A DNA stretch of 64,000 nucleotides from Oreohelix idahoensis (GCA_024509875.1 JAMPIV010017567.1:34174-98173), one strand, 5' to 3'; shown: positions 11,441-22,841, counted from the stretch's first letter. Numbers and translations are program-made. The notes: generated by a model not told the origin, from the sequence alone.

Positions 11441-12316
11441 TCCTCTTGTCCTTTGGTAAGAGGGAGATCACGTATTAGATCTGAAAGTTATGAATGGTTA
11501 ATTAAGTGAACACCATCATTCACCGGTATATAATCCAAGTCAGAATTAGTTTCTAAAGCAGGTAAACTATCACTTTCTGATGGTTCATTCACGTCCAACG
11601 GATATTGTTCTGGTGGAACTGGGATCAGACACGTGATTGGATCATGAGGCACTGGTTTCGAAACCGATTCAATATTTGGATAAACTAGTGTTAAAAGTGA
11701 AACCATGGATATTTGTCAAGCAGAAGTAACAATCAGTAGCTCGATTTGTCGGTTCACGCCATATTACTGGCACTCCAAAAGACATCGACTTATGCTTCGG
11801 CGGTTTTCGTAACCAACCTGCCAATGTATTTGCACAAGTCGAAAAAACTGCATTTGGCTTCCAAGATTTATTTGCATCATCAACTTTCGAATCGAAATAA
11901 AGTTCATATGCTTTCTTTAGTAATGGTGTAAAGTTTTTCTGGTGAACACGATCGGTAAAATATCCGCACACGTAACAGAACAGATCAGCCGAATTTCTAC
12001 AACTTCTAGAATGCCATATTTTGCTCAGAATTATTTCAAAATACAGTAACTATTTGAAAAATAGCGTAACATATGTCATGCATCTTTTAGCAGTATAAAA
12101 AGTACAATTATTTTGCATTTTATTAATTTCTAATAAGTTATATAGTAAAAATGAAACGTAGAAAATAACGGTTTCCCAAAAATATATTTATTCACAAATA
12201 TCTTAAGAACCCGATGTGATAGAGATAAACGGATTTCAAATTTGAAATCAGCGCAAGAAACTGACCTAAGAACACTTACTCTTATATAAGAAAGAAAAAG
12301 GTTGTTTGTCAGTGTT
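11441..12316 (-). pseudogene. F1, proximal part of uncharacterised multicopy gene
   Basis: Collinear with 42815-43695. It encodes the N-terminal part of the F family: a cysteine-rich start (CGYFTDRVHQKNFTPLLKKA), a mid part with WLRKPPKHKSM, CYFCLTNIHGF, and an acidic, proline-rich stretch (VPHDPITC, SDSLPALETNSD). It is broken by an extra base just after the start codon region (about 12010), a roughly 10-bp deletion near 11690 that shifts the frame, and the retrotransposon insertion. About 300 bp of homology continues upstream of the start codon and ends at about 12316. Confidence 0.8.
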
Positions 12317-12341
12317 TTTTATAACATGCTCTGGCCTTACA

Positions 12342-12482
<141 letters not shown>

Positions 12483-13329
12483 CAGGAAAAAGACGTCATT
12501 CAGTATTATTATTTTGTTGCACTGACTCATTTTTATAATGACGATAACAGTGTAATAGCAGAAATGAAATAACATTGACAAAAATTCAAACTCAGAAAAA
12601 TAAATGTTACAGTCCTCACCTATGAATGATTCATTGTGTTTAAATAGTGTTTTTCTGTTGGACAATTTTGGAAATCCCGATCCTAATTCCTGAGCCTGTG
12701 GTCCCATTGGCTCTTGCCCAGAGATGGCTCTGACAATAATAGACAAGAGTTTATCAACAAACTCTATCTGCTAACATTGCTGACATTTAGACATCAAATT
12801 AGCGATCTGGCCATTTGGAATTTGATGCAAAAACACGCATCAGATGTCCAAATGATATACTAACTTTACAGTTATTGGTTACAGCTCGGACACCTGATAT
12901 GAACCGATCTTAACTTAATAAAGCTTTTTTGTAGTTGTTTGTTTGTTAGTTTGAAAATGACCAAACAAACAAAACAAATTCTAGTTTTCAACTAACAGCT
13001 GCTAGAAATTTTTAAAATTAAACTTTCGAATTTTTAAACATTGTTACGTATTCTCACAACTTTCAAATTCGTATACAAACTTTGACATTTCTCTAATGTT
13101 TTTGACTTGATCTGTCCTAGAATGTAAAACAAATGTCAGCTTTTTTTTTTTTTCTATATGGGCCGAACGTCTACGGTTACTTATCTAAATAAACATTTCA
13201 CGCCCTTTGTCTCTGCTGTGATACGATGACCTCGCAACAGAAAAAAATCACCATTACCATTCAACTTCGCAAGAAGAACACGCGCCTTCAACAAACTTAA
13301 GCCAAGCCGCCCTGTCATGTGTCATTACC
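12483..13329. other. No recognisable gene or repeat
   Basis: AT-rich sequence with a T-run at about 13141-13154. I see no coding signal, LTR end or TIR pair. Confidence 0.5.
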
Positions 13330-13333
13330 TTAA

Positions 13334-13471
13334 CTCTTTGACTCCACAATTTTTATCCACCCTGTGCCGTAATTTTAATTCATGATGAACTAAAAACAAC
13401 GCTCAGAGCGTTGTTTTGGCACGGGTGTCAAATCTGACCAACGCTCTGAGCGTTGTTCCGGAGCCAAAGAG
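13334..13471. mobile_element. 138-bp MITE with TTAA target duplication (piggyBac-like) and internal hairpins
   Basis: TTAA at 13330-13333 and 13472-13475 flanks a 12-bp terminal inverted repeat, CTCTTTGACTCC / GGAGCCAAAGAG (one mismatch). Inside are two palindromes built on the same motif: AACAACGCT-CAG-AGCGTTGTT (about 13395-13415) and AACGCT-CTG-AGCGTT (about 13440-13454). TTAA duplication is typical of piggyBac elements, but the TIR is not diagnostic by eye. No coding capacity. Confidence 0.7.
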
Positions 13472-13649
13472 TTAAAGTCTTTCCCTACCTTCCTCATTCC
13501 TTTCCTTTCTGTCTCCAGTTTTCGTCTGCGTGTGTTTTGTGTCTTGTCTTATAGATGCGTGTCATGGAGAATGACTACAACGCATAAAAGCCAGCTCCAA
13601 ACCTCAAGAAAAAGGTATAACAAGAAGAGACATGGTTAAGCAACCAGAC

Positions 13650-13963
13650 CATACGTCATGGCCTCAAAACCCAGCCCCTGCCGATCCAAGTGCAACAGGT
13701 CTCAACTAGGACGGTTTGGCCGTGTCTGCAGAACGTGAGAAGATCAGCTACCACGACAAATAAGGAAAACCAAGAGCCAGAGATCCAGACCCCCCCAGGA
13801 CGACCCACGGTCCGCTGGGAGGACAACATTAGACAATCTCTGAAGGACCGAGGACTAGAATGGAACCAGGCCAGGAGGAAGACAGCCGATAGGATAGTAT
13901 AGGGCTATCTCTGACAGACCTCTACACGCCAGGGTAGAAGAGGAACGACCAAGTAAGTAAGTA
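13650..13963 (+). mobile_element. LINE 3' end (C-terminal ORF2 tail), plus strand
   Basis: Encodes the usual C-terminus of a non-LTR retrotransposon protein: FGRVCRT-like segment, then PPGRPTVRWEDNIRQSLKDR and WNQARRKTADRI (13790-13900). It ends in a short (AAGT)n tail at 13951-13963. A second copy, reverse strand, is at 51346-51681. RT and endonuclease domains are absent (5' truncation). Confidence 0.8.
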
Positions 13964-14036
13964 CTTATAAAACAAAAGACAACAGTAAAATGAGGAACAG
14001 AAAGGTTGATGAAAACAGATAGAAAGCTAGAGAAAG

Positions 14037-14040
<4 letters not shown>

Positions 14041-14109
<69 letters not shown>
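14041..14109. repeat. (GA)n microsatellite
   Basis: About 69 bp of uninterrupted AG. Serine/leucine or arginine/glutamate repeat ORFs across it are artefacts. Confidence 0.97.
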
Positions 14110-14114
<5 letters not shown>

Positions 14115-15024
14115 ATTGCTCCAGAGGGGGTTGATTCATAGTGAATGAATAATATTCATAATAAACGCTAAACCAGAACCCCTCGAGTAGGTGGGTAAAA
14201 AATATTAAGCCCATATCATAGCGTAGTATTGTAGAACCTGAGATGAAGGTTAGTAAATAGGCCTTCAGATAGGACATTCAATAGGACCTCCATGATGTAA
14301 ATCAGCTGCCGCGCCAATTAATTACACGTAATCTATAAACCCATCTAATACAAAAAGATATCAATTTCAAGTACGCAGTTGTAAGCAAGGACGCATTCAT
14401 AACAAGTGCAAATCCAGAACTGGTAATCATTGAACGTTCAGTACCCACCTAGTTTTAACAAACATACGAAGCCACGGCATATTTTTGTTTTCCTAGATTA
14501 GGATACGGACGTGAAGCTGTGGACGGAATAAAAGGCTAATCTTTTATGGAAATAACGCTTTTAGCCGGCACCTTGGTTGTATCTGATTTTGATTGTAGAA
14601 AATCTCCCCAGAGATTTAAGTCAATATTTTGTAGCAGACGTTGAATTTGTTGGGATTAGTCCGGATCTGTATTCTTGCGACATCTGGTTTTTTTTTTTGT
14701 TGATGTTGTTTTTTTCTTCTGAATCTCGTTTGTCAAGAAAAAATGTAGTGTGACAAAGTCCAACTAGAAACAAGTAAAAAAGGTTGGGAGAAGAGAACAC
14801 GCTTAGGGGCCACTGTTTCTATTTTTACCAAATGAACAAAAAATACATTTAATTGCATAGAACACAAGTGGAATGTAATTATCATGAATTATTGATTTGT
14901 CATATCGTTCAAAACGAATATAATTTTTTTGTTTATTAATGTCTTTGTTTAACATCATCATCATATTCATCTTCTCTACTCATAGACAATGAAACCACTT
15001 CTGTAGATGGTGCCAATGCAAGAA
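14110..15024. other. No recognisable gene or repeat
   Basis: AT-rich, with T-runs near 14690-14715. No coding or terminal-repeat signal seen. Confidence 0.5.
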
Positions 15025-15302
15025 GGTAAAGTTAAAGGATCCCGGTACACGCCCATTGATGCATATTGGGAATATGGTGTTAGGCCCATATTTTCTTGAC
15101 CATCGGCACACAAGGGGTGATGTGGTCAGCATCACGCCGGCCGCCTTAACTTTCCTAGAATTGCTCTAATACCGAATTCACGAGGCTGGGTCGACCCCGG
15201 AGCCGTTTGCGGTCTAAAAAAATCCCACCTCAACTGGGGATTGAACCATGGACCACCGAACTAGAAAGCCAGTGCGCTAACCACTGCGCTACCGCGACTC
15301 CC
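15025..15302 (-). mobile_element. tRNA-derived SINE, minus strand
   Basis: Read on the minus strand from 15302: GGGAGTCGCGGTAGCGCAGT, an A-box-like block TAGCGCAGTGGTTAGCGC, and a B box GGTTCAATCCCC (about 15237-15248), i.e. a tRNA-like pol III head. A unique body of about 200 bp follows (around CGGCGTGATGCTGACCAC). A related head lies in opposite orientation at 15343. Confidence 0.8.
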
Positions 15303-15342
15303 AATGCAAGAAGCTTGCGCGAAAATCATATGCTCTTGTAGT

Positions 15343-15460
15343 TAGGGAGCCGCGGTTACACAGTGGTTAGTGCACTGGTTTCCAAGCTCGGCGGATCATG
15401 GTTCAATCCCCAGTTGGGGTGAGATTGTTTAGACCACAAAACGGCTCCTGGGTCGACCCA
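15343..15460 (+). mobile_element. tRNA-derived SINE head, plus strand, truncated
   Basis: GGAGCCGCGGTTACACAGTG then GTTAGTGCACTGG (A-box region) and GGTTCAATCCCC (B box), followed by the same ACGGCTCC..GGGTCGACCC block as the SINE at 15025-15302. The body is cut off where the LINE (ATTG)n tail begins at 15461. Head-to-head with the previous SINE, about 40 bp apart. Confidence 0.8.
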
Positions 15461-15957
15461 ATCAATCAATCAATCAATACCGTTTAGCTCCCCAAGGAGA
15501 ATAGGCCTTCAACAAACACATGCCAAGTCTTCCTGTCCTGTGCCATTCGCTCAAGTTCTTTCCATGTTTTCCTCATCATTTTCACCTCTGTATCCAGTTC
15601 TCTTCTCCATGTGTTTTTTGGTTTACCTCTGCCTCTCTTTCCCTGTGGATTCCAGAACAAGGACTGCCTTGTAATGCTATCAACAGGTTTCCTCAATGTG
15701 TGTCCTATCCATCGCCAGCGTCTTCTTCTCAACTCTTGTTCCACTGGCACTTGTCTGGTTCTTGTCATCAGTTCCACATTTGTGACTTTGTTATACCATT
15801 TCAATCCTTCTATTCTACGCAAGCACCCGTTTATAAAAGTCTGTAGCTTTTTGGTTGTTGTTTTTGTTGTTCTCCATGTCTCAGAGCCATACAATAGGAC
15901 TGACTTCACATTTGAGTTGAAGATTTTTATTAAAGGAACCAACCTTGGTCGCAATTA
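15461..15957 (-). mobile_element. LINE 3' end encoding RT C-terminal domain, minus strand
   Basis: An open minus frame (15954-15484, 156 codons) carries the thumb/C-terminal part of a non-LTR reverse transcriptase: [61 protein letters not shown] and RMAQDRKTW. The 3' tail is an (ATTG)n microsatellite (plus strand 15461-15480). The polymerase core with its catalytic aspartates is missing. Relatives here: 40231-40560, 48779-49150, 50107-50455. The frame is intact, so this copy is fairly young. The LINE clade is not certain. Confidence 0.88.
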
Positions 15958-16203
15958 GTTCGGATAATCGACGCTCTATTGAACGAACATTACCAGTTTC
16001 TGCACATATAATTTCACACCCCTGCGGTGACTTTGTGAAAATACCTCTCGTCGCATGGCAAGTTCAAAGTAACAAACACTAGGAGGGAGGTCTGGATGTT
16101 TTTTTTTTTTTAATAGGACGAAGGTGAAGATATTACTAGGACTACGTAGCTTCTAAATTTAAGATGTGATGTCAGCCTCGATCCCATAACCGAAATACAA
16201 AAT

Positions 16204-16720
16204 ATGGCAAAGGATAGCAGAGCTGAATCCCTAGGAAGATTCCTCTTCTTCTTCTTCGTACACTTCGTAGGCGCCAAAATCTTCAAAGAAAGCAGTGGCC
16301 AGTTGAAGGCTACTTCTATTTCCATAGTGTTTTTTCCAGGAATTGCACTGGTGACGACCATACATCTGTTCGCATCTTTGAAGCAGACGTTCAGCAGTTA
16401 TTTTATCGGTGCCACAGTTACACTCATCGGTAGTTCCTGTCTTTAGCTTGTTGAATAGATGCAGTGGCGTCACTAGGATGTTTTTGTGGTTATAACTAAC
16501 TACAGTGATATTTTTATAAAAAATAATAAATTTATGCTGAAACACTGCACCCACATTTTATTGACAGTCATTTTGGTGTCACCCCCTCTGATGGTGTCAC
16601 CCGGTGCGCCCCCCCCCACCCCCTTAAGTGACGCCACTGAATAGATGGTACCCAAATCTGTTAAAAATAACACCCATAAAATGACTGCTGAACATCTGCT
16701 TTAAAGATGCCCAACATATG
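16204..16720 (-). pseudogene. Second LINE family: C-terminal fragment, split by a hAT MITE
   Basis: Minus-strand reading gives FGYHLFNKLKTGTTDECNC, then GTDKITAERLLQRCEQMYGR (a C-x-C...H/R-x-C type C-terminal finger of Jockey/I-like LINE proteins) and SSLQLATAFFEDFG, ending in a GAA-rich tail. The join FGYHLFN only appears when the MITE at 16462-16639 and one TSD are removed. Degraded upstream of about 16720. Confidence 0.65.
16462..16639. mobile_element. 178-bp hAT-type MITE
   Basis: Terminal inverted repeat CAGTGGCGTCACT / AGTGACGCCACTG and a perfect 8-bp TSD AATAGATG (16454-16461 and 16640-16647). An 8-bp TSD with a CAGTGGCG-type TIR is the standard hAT pattern. A C-run lies near the right end. 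No coding capacity; it would need a hAT transposase in trans. Confidence 0.93.
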
Positions 16721-18190
16721 AGATAATACTAGACTCAAAGAACAAGGGAATGGTTCTATTAAAAATAAAAAGCGACAGCATAAAAAGAACAATCAAGAAA
16801 ACATAGGTTGAAACAGAAGAAAAAAACGGCCTCCGATGCGACAACACCTAAATATTGCAGCAATATGCACAGAATTGTGAAACGCAAACCGAGAAATGGA
16901 AAACCACACACAAGAATGTGGCGAAGTCTGCCCTTGACCAAACTCAGTTTTAGTGGATTGGATGTGGTGGAAAGCAAATGAACTGACTCTGGACAGAACC
17001 AAGTAAGTGTTGCAATAAAGATCAATTGCAAGTGTCCATTAATTCGAGGTACTTTAAACATGAAGTATTCTCACTGCGATGGCCGCGATAAAGAGAAATA
17101 ACACCAGATTTCTTCACCTTTAGTTCACGAACGGTGGCTTCCCCTTCCTAACCTGACACAAAACCTCACATGACCGCCGTTAAAAGTGAAAAAAAGCGGG
17201 TACTTTGCAGGGGCCCGTACTTATTTTATACCCTGTGTAGGTCCTGAGGGTATCTGAAGCTACAGACAAAAAACAATACTATACCCTCAAGCATGTCGTA
17301 TAAGGCAACTATTATGAGGTAGTGCGGGATGGCTGGCAACCTCAATATTTAAAAAAACGTTGTCACGGAAACTACTGCTGTTTGAGTATGTGAATGTTTA
17401 GTGCAGGCCTCCTGTAATGGGACGAGACGCAGAGTTGGCCCATTACTTGTGCAAAAGAAAATCGTGATTATAATTGTCGCGAGAGGGTTGAGATGTTATT
17501 AAAAATATAAGATATCCTGGACAAAAAGTTGTATCAGGTGATACCAGGATAGTGCCAGATAAGAGTCTGGACTTATAAGTAATACCCCCTTCTCTGAAAA
17601 GAGTAAGGGTGTATGGATATCAAAGGTAGGGTCAAGCTGTTTAAGTTTCCAGGTATGATGTTATTGTATTATCCTGGATCCCTATGGGCTCCCTCTCAAG
17701 ATCCTCCCTTGATTATTGTATTATTATTGTTGACTCTGCTAGGGGATATTAACAAAATTATTTCCAACAAGAACATAAACTCAACTTTAATAAGTAAGTA
17801 AGTCTGCTGGTAAATATTTACAATTTATTTAGCCTATACCGTTTCTCTTTTCGGTCTGGAAAGTTTGAAATGAAATCAAATTTATTTACAACAATAAATC
17901 AATAAACATTGAAAATAATTAACAATATCAAAAGTCATTCAATTGTTGAAGGTTATCAACTGGATTAATTATCTCCTTTTAAAGAACATTGATATGATAC
18001 TAATGAGTTTTGTCACTATTTCTTGACTGTGAAGCTAGTAATGGGTAAATTTATGTCCACACTTTCATCATTCACTGTATGTTTATTTGCATCTTGTCTT
18101 TTAGTATAGGGGTATAATCTGGATGCGCTGATCAGTGGCTTTGTTTTGCCACTTATCTTGTGTTTAGAGATCTGCCACTCCCCTGCCATG
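16721..18190. other. Intergenic, with two dispersed-repeat fragments
   Basis: 17225-17345 shares the CCTCAAGCATGTCGTATAAG...GGCTGGCAACCTC module with copies near 44705, 58270, 60610 and 61090. 17415-17720 matches 40805-41030 (GATACCAGGATAGTGCCAGA and neighbouring blocks). The rest shows nothing recognisable. Confidence 0.55.
17415..17720. repeat. Dispersed repeat G, copy 1
   Basis: Shares ordered blocks with 40805-41030, including GATACCAGGATAGTGCCAGA, TTCTCTGAAAAGAGTAA and GGTGTATsGAyATCAAAGGT. No coding signal or clear ends; unclassified, possibly a SINE or MITE body. Confidence 0.6.
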
Positions 18191-18195
18191 GACGA

Positions 18196-18589
18196 TGTCG
18201 TGAGAAATTCTAATCCCCATCTATAAATTAAAAAGTAGATGTAAAGCCTAACGAATTAATTCAATAAAAGGAAAGAAGAATGGTAAAAGAACAGTGCGGT
18301 CACAATAGCGTACGCCTGTGTTATAGAACGTCATACTAGCTAAATAATGCCACCCCACGCGAAAGGCATGCAGGCTTGATTTTTTTTCAAATAAACAGTG
18401 ACAAAAAAACACTACCAATACGAGGTAAGGTTTTAAAAAACATGTTTAATGCTCATTAGGAAACATGACACAATACTGTTTTACGTCTGAAATCCTGACA
18501 TTAGCCTGACAGTACAGAAGACACCCCATCGTATAGAAGTGAACGGGTGGTAGAAGAAAATACATATTTTGAACGAAGCTACTTGGCTC
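18196..18589 (+). repeat. Element C left LTR, first part
   Basis: Matches 33962 onwards. It lacks about 310 bp present in the right LTR (34110-34430, including the AG microsatellite) at about 18350. Interrupted at 18589 by element B, with TSD GGCTC at 18585-18589. Confidence 0.93.
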
Positions 18590-20970
18590 TGTGGTGAAGT
18601 GGGATGTTATAAATACTTATAGGGAACTTAGTGTACTGACTGAGATCAGCTGTGAAGGTATCTATATCTATTAAGAGAGTAGTGTATTATAGATAACCTT
18701 ACTTGCTACCACATATCTATATATCTCAGTCAGAATTATTCTGGAATAGTGTGATGCTACGTTATGTGTCTAGGGTATGTGTATGATGAAGTGTAAGTCA
18801 CAACAACAGACAGATAAACAATTTAATTTAATCCACTACTCTTGACAACACTGTGACACTCACATACATATAACACTCTACAAAGATATCTTAAAAGAGT
18901 CACTGATAAACTTTCAAATAACAATATGTATTCATTACTGGCATGAATGAATATGTGTCCTGATTCAACTACAAGGGAACCAGGAATCACAATCAATTTA
19001 AATTACAAGTTATGTACAGAATGTATTTAATATGAATATTGTAGTGACATATATTATTACAAATGTTCTATGTGTGTCAGTTGTGTAGTGGTAAAATGAG
19101 GTAATACTGGTTTTGTTTTGTTCAAGCTCTGTTGGTATTTGTCATCATGACTTCAATAGTTTGTCTTTAGGGACTAGTATTGGAGATGTTCACAGTTCCT
19201 GATTTTAAGACAAGTAAATTCCCCTCTTAATGTTAATTTTACAAAGTCAGTTCAAGATGAGGGGACATAATGTTGAGCTCAGCTGGCCAAGTTAGCTTAT
19301 CTGGCGTGATGGCGGCAGGAAAGGACTCCTCTGCTCGAATTCTCCTCTGGGCTCTGGAGACACCTCACTGATAGCTAAAAGGACCAAGGAGTATGCTGTC
19401 CGACACTGGATTCAGCAAAGCTCTGACCAGGTGCTGCTCAGTACCATCAAGACCACTGTCCCTGAAATCAAGAAGGATGTACCTTCTACTTCATAACTAA
19501 CTTAAACTCTCTTGTTACATTGATCACAACACAGCACAAACATTGAGTTCAGAGCATTAGGCCAACTGTCAGCTTCATTTGAAATACTTTATTCCAGTAT
19601 TACCCTTCTTAATGGTTACTACGCCTCTGCACTTCCAGCATTATTTCTTTCTAGTCAATCATCCAGGTGTCAGTGTACTGTTTGGCCATTCCATGCCGTT
19701 TTACTTCTCTCCGACACCCTCTGTTCAGGCTGGAGCATTACAGGCTTTACCTCACGTTGGCCACTGAACTACACATATATATACAGGCATAAATCAACAA
19801 TTCACATTCAATTTTCATTAAAAGATATTGAATGGTTCAAGCTTACCACAATTCATACGAATAAACACAGATACGTTGATTAGCAATGAATTCTGGCACA
19901 AACTGGCACAAATTCCCATCTGCTTATCTTCCAGGCTTTTATTTAGCCAAATATATGCTGGCTTCAACGCACTGATGCTTTATCAAGCTATTTTAAACAA
20001 GTGGTTTCGAACTAACGCTCCCAAGTGTGTATATCAGCGAGTCTGACCAATGAGCCCCGTTTCGACAAGTGTTTGAAAAAATGTTACCTTTCCCCGTTTC
20101 CCCTAACAACCAAGATAGTATTTATAGCCCGACCAATCGTGGTTAGGCTTTCATTTGTTGCGCTCCAATCAATTTGGAGTTTACATGGTAGGCTATTTCT
20201 GTAACGTAAATTTTTTTCAAACACGTTAAAAAAAAATCTTATGAGCAGAAATGATTTTATGCTGTCAGGCACCCCCAATATTTTATTTTGGGTATAATTT
20301 ATTAATTCCTGGACTATTTGCGTAACGTTTTACATATTATTTGTCAGCAAGCCCTAAGGAACCCAAAAAATACAAATTTAAAGGAGCTACGTGGCTGCAT
20401 TCAAAATATGCAATTTCTTCTACCTCCTGTTTCGAAGATGTGCTGTCTGGGTACTGTTATGTTCTCAACCGTAAACCCATCTAATGTTATCTTTTCTAAT
20501 AAGAGTTTTTTTATGATTTATAAACCTAACTCTGGGAAAGGGTAGTGTATTTTATCACTGTCCGTCTGAAAAAAAATTAGTGCATGTAGACTTACACGCG
20601 TGATGCATGCGTTCCTGATTTTCAGCCCTCCCCTCTCTCTTTATCCTTTTGTCCATCTGTTCGTTCGTTTTGGTAACGCAGTATAATTAATGTTAGGATT
20701 AATTTAGGTCATTACGCAGTACGTCTCAATGTTTTTCTTAGAAATGCAGCACACGTTTCATTGAAGAAGGCGGGTAATAATACAGTAAGCTTTTATATCA
20801 ACGTGAAAGCGTTACAATTTGCAGACGAAGCAGAAAACAAGGGGGATTTCGAGTACATTCTTTGTGACAGCACTGTTATTTTACCATTGCTCTTCTCTTT
20901 ATTAATTTTATTTGTTAGGCTTCATATTTACCTAATAATTTATATATGTGGATTAGAATATTTCATGACA
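18590..20970 (-). repeat. Element B 3' LTR
   Basis: TGTGGTGAAG...TTTCATGACA on plus. Same family as the A LTRs but retains the roughly 380-bp segment that A lost. Followed by the purine tract (CCTCCCCTCTT, 20971-20981). Confidence 0.95.
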
Positions 20971-20981
20971 CCTCCCCTCTT
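20971..20981 (-). promoter_or_regulatory. Polypurine tract of element B
   Basis: AAGAGGGGAGG on the minus strand, directly abutting the 3' LTR at TGTCATGAAA. This is the expected plus-strand DNA priming site; identical at 5766-5776 in A. Confidence 0.85.
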
Positions 20982-21037
20982 AAAACAGACATTATATGTC
21001 AGTCCTTTATTCTATATACACATAGAGAAATTTATTA

Positions 21038-21565
21038 TTATTTCTGGGGTTTACGGTGATTCTCATCACACGGATGGCGGCTTAAAAAATCCGCTCCCAA
21101 ATTGGTTTTTCCAGATATATACTCAATGCTAAAATTATATGGAGCCAGAAGCAAAGACCATCGGAGTAACCTAGAGTTCTCATGCTTAGCCTGTGCTAAA
21201 AACGATAAAGGTTTGTGATCTGTTTGCAACTTAAATGCCTTCCTATATAGATAAATATTGAATTTCTTTATTGCCCATATTACTGCAAGACATTCTTTTT
21301 CGCTAGTTGAGTAGTTGATTTCAGCTTTATTCAACTTTCTGCTAGCATATGCCACTGGGCTTAATTCCCCATCCAATGCATCTGATTTCTGTAGTAGAGT
21401 TGCACCTAGCCCAATATTACTTGCATCCGTCCTTACTATGAATTCTTGACTTAAGTCAGGTAATTTCAAAATGGGTTTACTTGTGAGCTTTTCCTTCAAT
21501 TCTTGGTAAGTCATTTCACATTGTGGTGTCCATGTAATGCGATCTGGAAGTCCTTTACGTGTCAA
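21038..21565 (-). pseudogene. Element B RNase H domain
   Basis: Minus frame of 175 codons. Catalytic-type motifs: VRTDASNIGLGATLLQ, SEKECLAVIWAIKKF, LQTDHKPLSFL, and NLGADFLSRHP at the end. It degrades RNA in RNA:DNA hybrids during reverse transcription. It is out of frame with the upstream RT because of a deletion of about 125 bp at about 21570. In C the missing part encodes the connection segment around DVRSFVSLCGFYQKYIKNFN. The domain itself looks intact. Confidence 0.9.
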
Positions 21566-22839
21566 TTCCGTTGGGCTTTCTGTAGTTTCTCTAAGTTCTT
21601 TGGGTCAGGGGTCATGTTTCCCTGATAAACTGTGTGTCCCAAAAATTCCAATTCTTTACATCCAACGCAACATTTGGTTGGTCGGGCTGTTAAATTTGCC
21701 TCCCTAAGTCGATCAAACAGCATGTTCAGAGAGTCAATGTGTTCCTCAAATGTTTCTGTTGCTATAAGGATATCATCCATAAAATTTGTTATACAGGGAT
21801 TATTCAGAGGATCCAATAATTTTCTCATCATTCTAGAGAAGACACTAGGCGCATTCTTCAATCCAAATGGCAATCTATTAAACTCATAGTGTCCTTCTGA
21901 GGTACTAAAAGCTAGGTATGGTCTAACCTCAGGCTTTACTGGAATCTGATAGTATCCTTTACTCAGATCCACTTTTGAGAAATATTTAGCTTTATTTAGT
22001 CTGGCAAACAGCTGATTTGTATCCGGCAATGGATCCACCTGTCCTTCTGTAATAGCATTCAGTCTCCTGTAATCTATACAGAGTCTATGTTCTCCAGAGG
22101 GCTTCCTTAAGAGTACCACCCCGGAACTATACGAAGACTCACTGTGCGAAATAATTCCTTCCTTCAACAGATAGTCTATCTCTTCCTTCAAAGCTTTTTC
22201 CTTAGCAAACGGAATCGAATATGGTTTCATACAGACAGGTGTGGAGTCTATGAGTTTCATATCATATTCCAATAGGTTTGTATGCCCTGGTCGGTCTGTT
22301 AACACCTCTGCATGATTATTTAGAACCTGTTGCACTCTCTCTTTCTGAGTTTTCGTTAAATGTGTACTGATTTTCACCTGTGCTGCTGTCTCACAGGGGT
22401 GTAATGGATATTCAAATGATGAAAGTGGTTCCTTTTTCATCTCCATGGCGATGGACAAGGTCAACAAGTGTGTCTCTTCCTGATGTTCTCTTTCCAAATA
22501 TTTCTTCAGGAGATTCACATGATAGATTTTTTCTTTCCCCTTCTTATCTATCTTATAATTTGTTCTAGACACCTTCTCTAGAACTGTATATGGACCCTGC
22601 CATCCAATTTGTAACTTATTCTGACTCCCGGGCAAAAGAAGCAGTACTTTCTCTCCCACAGCCAAATTTCTGTCTTTCGCCTTCCTGTTATAATAGGCAG
22701 CATGTTTCTTCCTGGCTTGTTTCAAATTTTCATTGGCAAGTTTCCAGCCAGTTTTTAACCGAGTGGTCAGCTCATTCACATACTGGTATGAAGATGTAAT
22801 GTTTTCCTCTGCCTTTTCATCAGTCCACGTTCTTAACAA
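21562..22839 (-). CDS. Element B pol: integrase tail (GPY/F) and complete reverse transcriptase
   Basis: 425 codons without a break. The homologous reading begins slightly upstream, so the ATG at 22839 is only the first in-frame one. The integrase tail WQGPYTVLEKVSRTNYKI is followed by RT: the YSIPFAKEKALKEEID entry, LLRKPSGEHRLCIDYRRLNA, VDLSKGYYQIP, FNRLPFGLKNAPSVF and the active site FMDD (21772-21783), then LTARPTKCCVG..LEFLGH. All the hallmark RT motifs are present. There is no integrase catalytic core upstream, so this copy could copy RNA but not integrate without help. Confidence 0.92.
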   Translation of the reverse strand: MLRTWTDEKAEENITSSYQYVNELTTRLKTGWKLANENLKQARKKHAAYYNRKAKDRNLAVGEKVLLLLPGSQNKLQIGWQGPYTVLEKVSRTNYKIDKKGKEKIYHVNLLKKYLEREHQEETHLLTLSIAMEMKKEPLSSFEYPLHPCETAAQVKISTHLTKTQKERVQQVLNNHAEVLTDRPGHTNLLEYDMKLIDSTPVCMKPYSIPFAKEKALKEEIDYLLKEGIISHSESSYSSGVVLLRKPSGEHRLCIDYRRLNAITEGQVDPLPDTNQLFARLNKAKYFSKVDLSKGYYQIPVKPEVRPYLAFSTSEGHYEFNRLPFGLKNAPSVFSRMMRKLLDPLNNPCITNFMDDILIATETFEEHIDSLNMLFDRLREANLTARPTKCCVGCKELEFLGHTVYQGNMTPDPKNLEKLQKAQRN

Positions 22840-22841
22840 AG

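Noticed and set aside
15230..15440. tRNA genes
   Set aside because: A and B boxes are present, but there is no full cloverleaf, and the same heads continue into shared SINE bodies.
19579..20545. Small ORFs in the B LTRs (duplicated at 26092-27057)
   Set aside because: LTR duplicates again. No domain, and the frames are not kept in the A or C LTRs.
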